In this document: positions 17,173-26,667 of the stretch, in pieces
How positions within the stretch are numbered: the stretch's first letter is position 1
Layout of the letters: every line of letters begins with the position of its first letter
Made by a program: the position numbers and the translations under genes
Source: Sneathiella sp. HT1-7
GTDB taxonomy: Bacteria > Pseudomonadota > Alphaproteobacteria > Sneathiellales > Sneathiellaceae
Direction: 5' to 3'
Assembly: GCF_020731145.1 (NCBI RefSeq)
Contig: NZ_JAJFZN010000007.1
Span: forward strand, 1 to 46,575
DNA length: 46,575 nucleotides
The notes under the pieces: generated by a model
Seen by the model: only the letters and a program-made list of their open reading frames with translations
Told to the model about the DNA's origin: nothing
Database searches by the model: none

Positions 17173-20100
17173 ATGAGCAACCTGATTGACCGGCTCAGCT
17201 ATTTCACCGCCAGCCCCGAGAAATTTTCGGACGGACATGGCATAACGACGGATGAAAGCCGGGAATGGGAGCATGCCTACCGTGGTCGCTGGTCCCATGA
17301 CAAGATTGTCCGTTCGACCCATGGCGTGAACTGCACGGGCTCTTGCTCTTGGAAAATCTACGTCAAAAACGGTTTGGTGACCTGGGAGACGCAGCAGACG
17401 GACTATCCTAGGACGCGGCCCGACTTGCCGAACCACGAACCGCGCGGTTGCTCGCGCGGGGCAAGTTACAGCTGGTATCTCTACAGCGCCGCGCGCCTCA
17501 AATATCCGCTCGTCCGCAGCCGCCTGGTCAAGCTCTGGCGGGAGGCGAAAAGACATCATCCCGATCCCGTGGATGCTTGGGCGAGTATCGCCTCGGATCC
17601 CGCTAAAACGCGCGAATACAAGGAAGTACGCGGGCGCGGCGGATTTGTCCGTGCCGAGTGGGAGGAAGTGAACGAGATTATTGCCGCCGCCAATATCTAT
17701 ACGGCAAAAGAATATGGGCCTGACCGGGTCATTGGATTTTCCCCGATCCCGGCGATGTCCATGGTCTCCTACGCCGCTGGCAGCCGTTATCTGTCCCTGA
17801 TCGGCGGCGTCTGTATGAGTTTCTATGACTGGTATTGCGATCTGCCACCGAGCTCGCCGCAAACATGGGGCGAGCAGACGGATGTTCCGGAAAGCGCTGA
17901 CTGGTATAATTCAGGCTATATCATCGCCTGGGGCTCGAACGTGCCGCAGACCCGCACTCCCGATGCGCATTTTTTCACCGAGGTTCGCTATAAAGGCACC
18001 AAGACGGTGTCGGTGACACCGGATTATTCGGAAGTCGCCAAGCTGACGGACCTCTGGCTTAACCCGCGGCAGGGCACCGATAGCGCGATGGCGATGGCGA
18101 TGGGCCATGTCATCCTGAAGGAGTTTCATCTCTCCGGCAAATCATCCTATTTCCGCGACTACTGCCAGCAATATACGGATATGCCGTTCCTCGTACGGCT
18201 CGAGAAAAAGGGCGGCCGGTATGTTGCCGGACGGACGCTCAGATCCAGCGAGCTCGCAGGCAACCTCGGCGAGACCGAGAACACGGAGTGGAAGCCCGTC
18301 CTGTTCGATAGCAAGTCGAAAAGCCTGAAAGTGCCTAATGGCACCGTCGGATCAAGATGGGACAAGAGCGCCAAATGGAATTTGGAGATGAAAGACGCGC
18401 GGGTCGGAAGCGATATCTCTCCGGAAATGACCTTTATCGATGATAAGGACGAGGTGGTTACGGTCGGTTTCCCCTATTTTGGAAATCTGGAGAATGATCA
18501 GCCGATTTTCAATCATTCTGACCATGAAGGTATCCTTGACCGCCATGTCCCGGTTAAAAAGATAACGACGGCGGAGGGCGAATTGCTGGTTGCTACCGTC
18601 TTTGACCTGATGGTGGCGAACTACGGGATTGACCGAGGCCTCGGCTGCGCCAATGTCGCGAAATCCTTTGATGAAGATATTCCCTATACGCCAGCCTGGC
18701 AGGAACGGTTCACCGGCGTTCCGGCCGCAAAGGTCATCAAGGTCGCGCGCGAATTCGCCGATAATGCCGACAAGACCCATGGCCGCTCGATGGTCATTCT
18801 CGGGGCGGGTGTCAATCACTGGTATCATATGGACATGATCTACCGCGGGATCATGAACATGCTGATCATGTGTGGCTGCATCGGGCAGTCCGGTGGCGGC
18901 TGGTCGCATTATGTGGGGCAGGAAAAGCTGCGCCCGCAAACCGGCTGGCAGCCGCTTGCCTTCGGCCTCGACTGGAGCCGTCCGCCGCGTCATATGAATT
19001 CCACCAGCTTCTTCTATACCCATTCGGATCAGTGGCGCTATGAGAAGCTGAAGCTGGACGAAATCCTGTCGCCGACAGCGGATAAGGAGAAGTGGAAGGA
19101 TTCGTCCCTTCTCGACTGCAACGTCCGTTCCGAACGTATGGGCTGGCTGCCGTCAGCGCCGCAGCTGAGCCAGAATCCACTGGAGCTCGCGCGTGAAGCC
19201 GACGCCGCCGGACTTTCCGGTGCCGATCATGTGGTGGGTAAGCTGAAATCCGGCGAGTTGCAATTCTCTTGCGAGGACCCAGACGATCCCAAAAATTTTC
19301 CGCGCAACCTCTTCGTCTGGCGTTCCAACCTGCTGGGGTCTTCAGGCAAGGGCCATGAATATATGCTCAAGCATCTGCTCGGGACCACTCATGGCGTGCT
19401 TGGCAAAGACCTTGGCGATGACAAGGCGCAGCAACCCTCCGAGGTGGTCTGGCATGAGGACGCGCCGGAGGGCAAACTCGATCTTGTAGTGACGCTCGAT
19501 TTCAGAATGTCCACGACCTGCATTTATTCGGATATCGTTTTGCCAAGCGCTACCTGGTATGAGAAGAACGATCTCAATACCTCAGACATGCATCCCTTTA
19601 TCCATCCTTTGAGTTGCGCTGTTGATCCGGCGTGGGAAAGTCGGAGTGACTGGGAAATTTACAAGGGTTTCGCGAAAGCCTATTCGGACCTCTGCCCCGG
19701 TCATCTCGGCGTGGAGAAGGATATCGTGTCGTTGCCGATCCTCCATGATACGCCCGGTGAGCTCGCGCAGGCCTTCGACGTGAAGGACTGGAAAAAAGGC
19801 GAAGTTGACCCGGTCCCCGGCAAGACAATGCCGAACCTGATCACGGTCGAGCGAGATTACCCCAATACCTACCAGAGATTTACCTCCATCGGTCCGCTGC
19901 TTGAAAAACTCGGCAATGGCGGCAAGGGGATCAACTGGAACACGGAGGCGGAAGTGGCCTTCCTCGGTCTTCTCAATGGCACTCATTATGAAGGATCGAA
20001 TACGGACCGTCCGAAACTGGAAACCGATATCGACGCGGCGGAAATGATCTTGTCTCTGGCGCCAGAAACCAACGGACAGGTTGCCGTCAAGGCGTGGGAG

Positions 20101-20913
20101 GCGCTCGGGCTGGCAACGGGACGCGACCATACACACCTCGCGCGCCCGAAAGAGGATGAAAAACTCCGCTTTCGCGATCTTCAGGCGCAACCGCGCAAGA
20201 TCATTTCCTCACCAACCTGGTCCGGCCTTGAGGACGAGCATGTCAGCTATAATGCGGGCTATACCAATGTCCATGAACTGATCCCCTGGCGCACGCTGAC
20301 GGGACGTCAACATTTCTATCAGGACCATGAATGGATGCGCGATTTCGGGGAAGGCTTCTGCCTTTATAAGGGCCCTGTTAACACCAAGACCCTTGCGCTT
20401 GTAACCGGCCATGAAAAAGGCGATAAACATGTCGCGCTTAATTGGATCACGCCGCATCAGAAGTGGGGCATTCACTCGACCTATTCGGACAATCTTTTGA
20501 TGCTGACGCTGAACCGGGGCGGGCCCGTCGTCTGGATCAGCGAAACTGATGCTCGAAAGATTGAGGTGAAGGACAACGACTGGCTCGAACTTTACAACGC
20601 CAACGGCGCCATCGTCGCCCGTGCCGTCGTCTCGCAGCGCGTGCCGGAGGGCATGACGATGATGTATCACGCCCAGGAAAAAACCATCAACACACCGATA
20701 TCGCCGACGACCGGAGCGCGCGGCGGCATCCATAACTCGGTGACCCGCGCAGTGGTCAAGCCGACCCATATGATCGGCGGCTATGCCCAGCTGTCCTACG
20801 GGTTCAACTACTATGGCACTGTGGGGTCTAACCGCGACGAGTTTGTCATGGTCCGCAAAATTGAAAATGTTGATTTTGGTGACGAAAACCCCGTCACCGA
20901 AGCCGCCGAATAG
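17173..20913 (+). CDS. narG: respiratory nitrate reductase catalytic subunit NarG
   Basis: 1246 residues, the usual full length. It reduces nitrate to nitrite at a molybdenum bis-MGD centre on the cytoplasmic face. The FS0 cluster ligands are H50, C54, C58 and C93 (HGVNCTGSC and RGC). The Mo-ligand region GEQTDVPESADWYNSGYI is intact. The N-terminus resembles a vestigial twin-arginine signal (DRLSYF), as in other cytoplasmic NarG proteins. The C-terminal molybdopterin-binding part (about 1060-1240) includes ALNWITPHQKWGIHSTYSDN. It requires NarJ for cofactor insertion and NarHI for electrons. No truncation or missing ligand was noticed. GGGAG precedes the ATG. Confidence 0.97.
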   Translation: MSNLIDRLSYFTASPEKFSDGHGITTDESREWEHAYRGRWSHDKIVRSTHGVNCTGSCSWKIYVKNGLVTWETQQTDYPRTRPDLPNHEPRGCSRGASYSWYLYSAARLKYPLVRSRLVKLWREAKRHHPDPVDAWASIASDPAKTREYKEVRGRGGFVRAEWEEVNEIIAAANIYTAKEYGPDRVIGFSPIPAMSMVSYAAGSRYLSLIGGVCMSFYDWYCDLPPSSPQTWGEQTDVPESADWYNSGYIIAWGSNVPQTRTPDAHFFTEVRYKGTKTVSVTPDYSEVAKLTDLWLNPRQGTDSAMAMAMGHVILKEFHLSGKSSYFRDYCQQYTDMPFLVRLEKKGGRYVAGRTLRSSELAGNLGETENTEWKPVLFDSKSKSLKVPNGTVGSRWDKSAKWNLEMKDARVGSDISPEMTFIDDKDEVVTVGFPYFGNLENDQPIFNHSDHEGILDRHVPVKKITTAEGELLVATVFDLMVANYGIDRGLGCANVAKSFDEDIPYTPAWQERFTGVPAAKVIKVAREFADNADKTHGRSMVILGAGVNHWYHMDMIYRGIMNMLIMCGCIGQSGGGWSHYVGQEKLRPQTGWQPLAFGLDWSRPPRHMNSTSFFYTHSDQWRYEKLKLDEILSPTADKEKWKDSSLLDCNVRSERMGWLPSAPQLSQNPLELAREADAAGLSGADHVVGKLKSGELQFSCEDPDDPKNFPRNLFVWRSNLLGSSGKGHEYMLKHLLGTTHGVLGKDLGDDKAQQPSEVVWHEDAPEGKLDLVVTLDFRMSTTCIYSDIVLPSATWYEKNDLNTSDMHPFIHPLSCAVDPAWESRSDWEIYKGFAKAYSDLCPGHLGVEKDIVSLPILHDTPGELAQAFDVKDWKKGEVDPVPGKTMPNLITVERDYPNTYQRFTSIGPLLEKLGNGGKGINWNTEAEVAFLGLLNGTHYEGSNTDRPKLETDIDAAEMILSLAPETNGQVAVKAWEALGLATGRDHTHLARPKEDEKLRFRDLQAQPRKIISSPTWSGLEDEHVSYNAGYTNVHELIPWRTLTGRQHFYQDHEWMRDFGEGFCLYKGPVNTKTLALVTGHEKGDKHVALNWITPHQKWGIHSTYSDNLLMLTLNRGGPVVWISETDARKIEVKDNDWLELYNANGAIVARAVVSQRVPEGMTMMYHAQEKTINTPISPTTGARGGIHNSVTRAVVKPTHMIGGYAQLSYGFNYYGTVGSNRDEFVMVRKIENVDFGDENPVTEAAE

Positions 20914-20922
20914 GAGAGTAAA

Positions 20923-22476
20923 ATGAAAGTACGCGCTCAAATCGGCATGGTTCTGAATTTGGACAAATGCATCGGCTGCCACACCTGTTCGGTCACTTGC
21001 AAGAATGTCTGGACGAGCAGGGCTGGCGTCGAATACGCCTGGTTCAACAATGTCGAGACCAAGCCCGGCGTCGGCTACCCGCGTAACTGGGAAGATCAGA
21101 AGCAGTGGAACGGGGGGTGGACACGCAAATCGAACGGCAAGATCAAACCGAAAATGGGCGGAAAGTTTCGCCTGCTGTCGAAAATATTTGCCAATCCGGA
21201 CCTGCCGGAAATTGACGATTACTACGAACCCTTCACCTTCGATTATGCTCATCTGCAAACCTCTGGCGAAGCCAAGGATGTACCAACGGCGCGGGCGCAT
21301 TCCGTTCTGACAGGCGAGCGGATGGAAAAACCGGTATGGGGACCGAATTGGGAGGAAATTCTCGGTGGCGAATTCGAGAAGCGCAGTCAGGATTATAATT
21401 TTAAGGATATCGAAAAAGAGATGTATGGGGAGTTTGAGAATACCTTCATGATGTATCTCCCGAGGCTCTGTGAGCATTGCCTGAATCCTGCCTGTGTCGC
21501 GGCCTGCCCCTCCGGCGCAATCTACAAGCGCGAGGAGGATGGTATTGTCCTCATCGATCAGGATAAATGCCGGGGATGGCGGATGTGCGTTTCCGGCTGT
21601 CCGTATAAAAAGATCTATTTCAACTGGCAATCGGGGAAGTCGGAAAAATGCACCTTTTGCTATCCAAGAATAGAAAATGGCGAGCCGACGGTTTGTAGTG
21701 AGACCTGCGTTGGCCGTATCCGCTATCTTGGTGTCATGCTCTATGACGCGGACCGGATCGAAGAGGCGGCGAGCGTTGCCGATGAGAAGGACCTTTACGA
21801 GGCGCAGATCGATATATTCCTTGATCCCTCTGATCCGGAAGTTATTGCTGCGGCGAAACGTGACGGTGTTCCCGATAGCTGGCTTGCAGCCGCAAATAAA
21901 TCTCCAATTTATAAAATGGTCATGGACTGGAAGGTTGCCTTTCCGCTGCATCCAGAATATCGGACAATGCCGATGGTCTGGTATATCCCGCCTCTCAGCC
22001 CGATCCAGAGCCGGTGGGAAGACGGCCAGCTTGAAACCGACGGCGTCATCCCGGATGTCAGCAAACTCCGCATTCCGGTCAAATACCTTGCTAATCTGCT
22101 CACCGCCGGGAAGGAGCAGCCGGTCACCCATGCATTGGAACGCATGCTGGCGATGCGCGCCTATATGCGCACGAAGCATGTCGAAGGTGCGCCGGATCAA
22201 AGCATCCTCGACCATGTTGGCCTCGATAAACCGACGGTTGAGGATATGTACCAGATCATGGCGATTGCCAATTATGAAGACCGTTACGTGATCCCGACCA
22301 ATCACCGGGAATATGCGGGCAAAACCCCCTTTGATAATGAAATCGCCTTTGCGTCCCGCTCGGAATGCGGTTTCAGTTTTGGCGACGGGTGCTCGGGCGG
22401 AGAGGTCAAGAAGAGCCTGTTCGGCACGCCAACCCATAAAAACTCCTTGAATGGACAAATTCGGAGGCAAAAATGA
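20923..22476 (+). CDS. narH: nitrate reductase iron-sulfur subunit NarH
   Basis: 517 residues. Four Cys groups match known NarH almost residue for residue: C16-C19-C22-C26; C183-C186-C191-C195; C216-(W219)-C222-C226; and C243-C246...C258-C262. The Trp in the third group is the known replacement that yields a [3Fe-4S] cluster, so three [4Fe-4S] and one [3Fe-4S] are expected. It transfers electrons from NarI hemes to NarG. The ATG follows AGGAG and the stop overlaps narJ by four bases. A long antisense open frame across this gene is a composition shadow. Confidence 0.97.
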   Translation: MKVRAQIGMVLNLDKCIGCHTCSVTCKNVWTSRAGVEYAWFNNVETKPGVGYPRNWEDQKQWNGGWTRKSNGKIKPKMGGKFRLLSKIFANPDLPEIDDYYEPFTFDYAHLQTSGEAKDVPTARAHSVLTGERMEKPVWGPNWEEILGGEFEKRSQDYNFKDIEKEMYGEFENTFMMYLPRLCEHCLNPACVAACPSGAIYKREEDGIVLIDQDKCRGWRMCVSGCPYKKIYFNWQSGKSEKCTFCYPRIENGEPTVCSETCVGRIRYLGVMLYDADRIEEAASVADEKDLYEAQIDIFLDPSDPEVIAAAKRDGVPDSWLAAANKSPIYKMVMDWKVAFPLHPEYRTMPMVWYIPPLSPIQSRWEDGQLETDGVIPDVSKLRIPVKYLANLLTAGKEQPVTHALERMLAMRAYMRTKHVEGAPDQSILDHVGLDKPTVEDMYQIMAIANYEDRYVIPTNHREYAGKTPFDNEIAFASRSECGFSFGDGCSGGEVKKSLFGTPTHKNSLNGQIRRQK

Positions 22477-23168
22477 AAACCTTCAAAATACTCGGTCTGT
22501 TGCTCACTTACCCAACTGAAGAACTCCGGAAAAACATGGAAGATTTGGTTGAGGTCTTGCGCAGTGAAAATATTCTGCCTCGTAAGCTTGAGGCTGGGCT
22601 GGTTACCTTTATGGAAACGCTCGCCGCACGCGATCTACTGCGGGCACAGGAAGAGTATGTATTACTCTTCGACCGTGGCCGCGGGAATTCGCTTTATCTG
22701 TTCGAGCATATCCACGGCGAATCCCGTGATCGCGGGCAGGCGATGGTCGATCTAATTGATCATTACAGGGAAAAGGGACTCGTTCTCAACGCGAAAGAGC
22801 TTCCTGACTATCTACCGCTGTTTCTGGAATTCCTGTCAATCTGTGCGCCGCAGGAAGCGCAAGGGACTCTGGGAGAGGTCGTGCATATCGTCGCCGCCAT
22901 CGGCGCCAAGCTCAAAAAGCGGGGGTCCAGTTACAGTATCGTTTTCGAGGCGCTCGCGAAAATGACCGACGCCGCCATCGACAAGGAGTTTGTTCATCAG
23001 GCGCTGATCGAAGAGGCGGCGCGCGACGACAGTCTCGAAGCGCTGGACAAGGAATGGGACGAGGCGCCGGCTTTTGACGGTATTGGTGATTCGAGCTGTG
23101 GGACTTGCCCGACAGCCCAGCCACTTGATTTCGGCGCCAAACATTCAGAACTCAGCCAGTCTAAATAG
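22473..23168 (+). CDS. narJ: nitrate reductase assembly chaperone NarJ
   Basis: 231 residues of the all-helical NarJ/DmsD-type family. The N-terminus KTFKILGLLLTYPTEELRKN and the central YVLLFDRGRGNSLYLFEHIH motif are characteristic, and the acidic C-terminus is expected. It binds the NarG N-terminus and permits molybdenum-cofactor and FS0 insertion before membrane docking. It is not part of the final complex. Start overlap with narH indicates coupled translation. Confidence 0.95.
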   Translation: MKTFKILGLLLTYPTEELRKNMEDLVEVLRSENILPRKLEAGLVTFMETLAARDLLRAQEEYVLLFDRGRGNSLYLFEHIHGESRDRGQAMVDLIDHYREKGLVLNAKELPDYLPLFLEFLSICAPQEAQGTLGEVVHIVAAIGAKLKKRGSSYSIVFEALAKMTDAAIDKEFVHQALIEEAARDDSLEALDKEWDEAPAFDGIGDSSCGTCPTAQPLDFGAKHSELSQSK

Positions 23169-23177
23169 GAGGGGCAG

Positions 23178-23861
23178 ATGAACATTTACCTAAACGAACT
23201 CTTATTCGGTATTTATCCCTATATCGCGGTTCTTGTCATGATCCTTGGCTGTATTTTACGCTATGATCAAAACCCCTACAGCTGGAAAGCCGATAGCTCG
23301 CAGTTGCTCAGAAGCAAGGGGATGCGCTGGGGCAGCAACCTGTTTCATATTGGCATTATCCTGTTGTTCGTTGGCCATCTTGTCGGCCTGCTGACTCCGG
23401 AAGCTGTTTATCATTTGGTTATGAGCGCCGCCGTAAAACAGAAGATGGCGATGATCGCCGGCGGGATTTTCGGGATCATGTGCTTTATTGGCCTGACGAT
23501 CCTGCTTTGGCGCCGGATAATGGACCCCAGAATTCGCGCGACCAGTACATTCGCTGATATACTGATCCTTGTTGTCCTGTATTTGCAGCTCATTCTGGGA
23601 CTCGCGACGATACCGGCATCGGCCCAGCATGCCGACGGCAGCAGCATGATCGCGCTTGCCAACTGGGCGCAGCATATCGTCACCTTTCGGGCCGGCGCCG
23701 CTGATTTCGTGATGGAGGAAGCGTTTATTTTCAAGGTACATATCTTTCTCGGCCTGACGATCTTCCTTATATTCCCTTTCACCCGCCTGGTGCATGTGTT
23801 CAGTGCACCGGTAAAATATATTGTGCGGCCGGGATATCAAGTCGTCCGCAAACGGGGGTAA
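23178..23861 (+). CDS. narI: nitrate reductase membrane cytochrome b subunit NarI
   Basis: 227 residues with five membrane helices. The heme-b ligands are visible at H57 and H67 (NLFHIG, VGHLVG) and H188 and H206 (KVHIFLG, RLVHVF), each one residue above the standard numbering. NarI oxidises quinol at the periplasmic side and passes electrons through two hemes to NarH, generating proton-motive force. The quinol would be ubiquinol if the nearby ubiTUV genes are active. AGGAGG precedes the ATG. Confidence 0.96.
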   Translation: MNIYLNELLFGIYPYIAVLVMILGCILRYDQNPYSWKADSSQLLRSKGMRWGSNLFHIGIILLFVGHLVGLLTPEAVYHLVMSAAVKQKMAMIAGGIFGIMCFIGLTILLWRRIMDPRIRATSTFADILILVVLYLQLILGLATIPASAQHADGSSMIALANWAQHIVTFRAGAADFVMEEAFIFKVHIFLGLTIFLIFPFTRLVHVFSAPVKYIVRPGYQVVRKRG

Positions 23862-23863
23862 CT

Positions 23864-24316
23864 ATGCCAGTTTTCGTAAATGACACCGAAATTGACGACA
23901 ACGCCGTCTTCTCCGAGATGCAGTATCATTCTGCGGAAAGCATGGAGAAGGCGCGCGATGCCGCGGCCCAGGCTCTTGTCGTGCGGGAGCTGCTGCGCCA
24001 GGAAGCCATAAGGCAGGGCCTCGGCGATCCTGATCAGAATGATATCGATCTCGATGCCTCGCTGATGCATCTGGTTGAAAAGGAAGTAACGGCTCCCTCC
24101 GCCAGCTCCGACGCCTGCCGCGCTTACTACCAACAGAATAAACACCGCTTTCGTGTCTCGGACGCCAGTAACGCCATTCTGCCTTACGAGACTGTCGAAG
24201 AGAGGATACGCGATTACCTGCATACCCGGAGCGTGCGCGAGGGGATCAGATCCTACATCCTGCATCTCGCCGGATCCGCCCGCATTTCAGGGTTTGATCT
24301 GGCAGGCTCTCTGTGA
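23864..24316 (+). CDS. NarI-linked parvulin-like protein lacking the PpiC domain
   Basis: 150 residues, two bases after narI. The N-terminal helical part (SAESMEKARDAAAQALVVRE, DLDASLMHLVEKEV, ACRAYYQQNKHRFRV) and the C-terminal part (LPYETVEERIRDYLHTRSVR, then IRSYILHLAGSARISG) match the ends of the PpiC-type prolyl isomerases that commonly follow narI. The usual parvulin catalytic domain of ~100 residues is absent between FRVSDAS and LPYETV. The frame is continuous, so this looks like an in-frame deletion leaving only the chaperone arms. Isomerase activity is not expected. A residual folding role for Nar subunits is inference. Confidence 0.7.
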   Translation: MPVFVNDTEIDDNAVFSEMQYHSAESMEKARDAAAQALVVRELLRQEAIRQGLGDPDQNDIDLDASLMHLVEKEVTAPSASSDACRAYYQQNKHRFRVSDASNAILPYETVEERIRDYLHTRSVREGIRSYILHLAGSARISGFDLAGSL

Positions 24317-24335
24317 TGGTGAGAGAGGATGTTCC

Positions 24336-25112
24336 ATGGACAGCTATCGGGAATTGGTAGAAGGCTATAAGGCGTTCCGGCATAAATATCTCCATCAGGA
24401 TTTCGATGCCTACCGAAGTTGGGCGGCAACGATGCCGCGCCCAAAAGTGATGGTTATTGGCTGCAGTGACAACCGGGTAAATCCGGCTATCCTGACCCAT
24501 GCGGGTCTTGGCGACATCTTCGCTGCCAACAATGTCGCAAATATCGTTCCGCCTTTTGAAACGGGCCAGCATTCCCATCTTTCCATAGGCGCGGCCGTGC
24601 AGTTTGCCATAACCCGCCTTGAAGTCGAGCATATCATTGTCATGGCCCATAGCGGCTGTAGTGGCGTCCGGGCATTGATGTCCTATGACCAAAATGAGCA
24701 GGGGCCGGATAATGACTATATCCGTGGCTGGGTCAACGTCATTCGAGAAGCAAAAGAGGCCGTGAAAGAGGCCATGGGAGATCGAGATCTTGATGAGCAA
24801 TGCCAAGTTTGTGAAATGGAAGGGGCGTTAGTTTCGCTGTCCAATTTGATGCAGTATCCCTATGTTCGCGACGCGCTTGAAAAAGGAAACTGGAACTTCA
24901 CGCTTGGTATTTTCACATCGAAAGCGGGGAGTTATTGGCCTACAATTATGAAAAAAAGCGATATCAGAGGCTTGTCCGAGCTCATTAGATCAGCGTCCAT
25001 CGGCTATTGCGCTATTAAGTTCACTAATGAGCGTGTTTTCATCAACGCCATATGCCCAAAATTAAAAGCATTGGTATCCACAACGTCCCGGTTGCCCATT
25101 AGAAAACCGTAA
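24336..25112 (+). CDS. beta-carbonic anhydrase, frameshifted near the C-terminus
   Basis: The first ~184 residues are a normal beta-class enzyme. Zinc ligands are C43, H105 and C108, with the D45-R47 pair (CSDNR, AHSGC). It interconverts CO2 and bicarbonate in the cytoplasm. At 24887-24889 the frame departs from the family. Restoring one A gives KLELHAWYFHIESGELLAYN and a stop at 24986-24988, a normal ~217-residue protein. As read, the ORF instead continues antisense into the decayed transporter gene and ends at 25112 with ~75 non-homologous residues. It lies 19 bases after the parvulin-like gene and is probably last in the nar operon. The start with ATGGACAGC is 24336. Confidence 0.82.
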   Translation: MDSYRELVEGYKAFRHKYLHQDFDAYRSWAATMPRPKVMVIGCSDNRVNPAILTHAGLGDIFAANNVANIVPPFETGQHSHLSIGAAVQFAITRLEVEHIIVMAHSGCSGVRALMSYDQNEQGPDNDYIRGWVNVIREAKEAVKEAMGDRDLDEQCQVCEMEGALVSLSNLMQYPYVRDALEKGNWNFTLGIFTSKAGSYWPTIMKKSDIRGLSELIRSASIGYCAIKFTNERVFINAICPKLKALVSTTSRLPIRKP

Positions 25113-25851
25113 ATCCTTTCAGGAACGGCAGAAGCGAGGCCAGAAACGGTGCGTCCGGTGTATTCGCTATCAGGCGCCCGCCCGCCAGTGTCTAAATCGC
25201 CATCGCACCCATATTTATCCAGTATGGAGGAGACAGATCACTGGGTGCAAACCGGAAAAAGGTATATCGATAAAAAATAAGCGACATCATCCAGATGTAC
25301 AGCATTCCGCCCCAAAGCCACATTGACAGGGCCAGGAAATTGAGTTCGACCCGATAAGGTTGCGCGACATGTATCGCGAGAATCGTGGCAAGGACGGCGA
25401 TCGACTGCGTTGCGACGATCGCGAGAAGCCACGCGCCGCTAATGCCCTGTTCCAGCGTTGGTTTATTCTCTTTCACGGTAAAAGCGGTAAAGATTGTATA
25501 GGTCAAGCCGATCCACAGGCCGACAGCCAGAAACCAAAGAACGAACCCTGCCGTTTCGTTGTTGGCAATAAGCACAAACTGACTACCAAGGATGCTCGTT
25601 GCCGCAACGAAGGTGAAAAAGCCAGGCCCCCGACCATGGTCGATCAGGTCCGCTTTATACTGTTTCGGATAGCGAAACGCCCGGAGAATGTTTAAACCCC
25701 ACAACAGGACGTAAACCATGATGTTCAGTACAAAGAGTGCCCATGCCACGCATGGCAGCCCCAACTGCCAAGGGGCGAGTGACACGATTTCGGTAGCCAT
25801 CACCATCCCGAAATAGGCGGGTGACAGACTCTCAAGTTTGTCGGAATGCAT
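25042..25851 (-). pseudogene. TDT-family (TehA/SLAC1-like) transporter, decayed
   Basis: The N-terminal 219 residues are intact: SPAYFGMVMATEIVSLAP, IDHGRGPGFFTFVAATSILG, GISGAWLLAIVATQSIAVLA and PPYWINMG. The frame then meets TAG at 25192-25194, where the family has Ser or Thr. It continues as TLAGGRLIANTPDAPFLASL and LLPFLKGFTVF, meets TAA at 25099-25101 where an aromatic residue is usual, and resumes as WATGTLWIPMLLILGIWR. It ends at TGA, 25042-25044. The last ~80 family residues and two or three helices are missing. Intact relatives are 10-helix dicarboxylate, tellurite or anion permeases. The truncated product is unlikely to function. Confidence 0.85.
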
Positions 25852-26006
25852 ATTGTTAGGAATCTTAGATAGGTTGTCTCTGATAGTATAACTCCTTTGC
25901 GATCAGCGAAAATGATACTCAACCAACGATTTCGTAGGAAATCTGTATATTCGCCGAAACGGAACCACCCAGACATGACATCACCGTCTTACTGTTCGAG
26001 TTTGAT

Positions 26007-26543
26007 TTATTGTTGAGATACTTGACGTTTCTGCCACCAGTTTCGTAACGATTTAGGTTCTGACGGCAGCATATCCCCTAATCCACCCATAAATTTCTTC
26101 CATTTTTCGATGGCCGTGGCGGGCACAGCGACCAGGACAGGAATGCCTTCTGACATAGCGGCCATAATATCGTCGGCCAAGCCCTCGCCAAGTTGTTCAC
26201 GCTCACCAAATTTTTCAACGACCAGAAGATCCACCTTTGCGGCAATGGCGCGACGGAGAACAACACTCGATTCTGTAAGGACAGACTGGTTCAACCCACA
26301 GGAGCCCGCGGCGATGTCCTCTTTACTTGGCCGGACGATGGGAAAACGGTCGCCGTTATCAAGGGCGACTGCGTCTGCACCAATTTTTACGCCACGATCA
26401 TCATATATTATATCTTGGATAATGCCTCCGACAGAGTATCCCTGTTGACACATTTGAGCGGCGAAAAAAGATAAGGCTGCTTTATCAGCAGTTTGTGCTG
26501 AGTAAACTACGGCTGCGGCGTAAATGTTTGGTGTATCAGGCAT
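26007..26543 (-). CDS. DUF2478 protein (molybdenum-linked family)
   Basis: 178 residues. The N-terminus (IYAAAVVYSAQTADKAALSF, then GYSVGGIIQD) and the centre (CGLNQSVLTESSVVLRRAI, VDLLVVEKFGEREQLGEG, GIPVLVAVP) match DUF2478. This is a P-loop-like fold usually found beside molybdate transport or molybdoenzyme genes. The canonical Walker A is altered here (YSAQTADKAAL), so nucleotide binding is uncertain. Function unknown. It follows ubiV by 124 bases on the same strand and may be co-transcribed. Proximity to narGHJI fits a molybdenum-cofactor theme, which is inference. Confidence 0.72.
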   Translation of the reverse strand: MPDTPNIYAAAVVYSAQTADKAALSFFAAQMCQQGYSVGGIIQDIIYDDRGVKIGADAVALDNGDRFPIVRPSKEDIAAGSCGLNQSVLTESSVVLRRAIAAKVDLLVVEKFGEREQLGEGLADDIMAAMSEGIPVLVAVPATAIEKWKKFMGGLGDMLPSEPKSLRNWWQKRQVSQQ

Positions 26544-26667
26544 ATTTTTATCCTGTTAAAGTAAGCTGTATAAGGGAAACGTACATCCGGTATGGTGTTT
26601 TCTAGAGTTATATGACGCATAAAACCACCGATTAAATGTGACGTAACTTCAAATTTCGAAAACGGTG

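Noticed and set aside
20209-22470. 753-codon open frame on the minus strand
   Set aside because: It lies fully antisense to narH, whose cysteine ligands are all in place. It has no family resemblance.
24887-24892. Programmed frameshifting in carbonic anhydrase
   Set aside because: No slippery heptamer followed by a stem was found, and both products would be unlike what the family needs. A simple one-base deletion or sequencing error explains it better.
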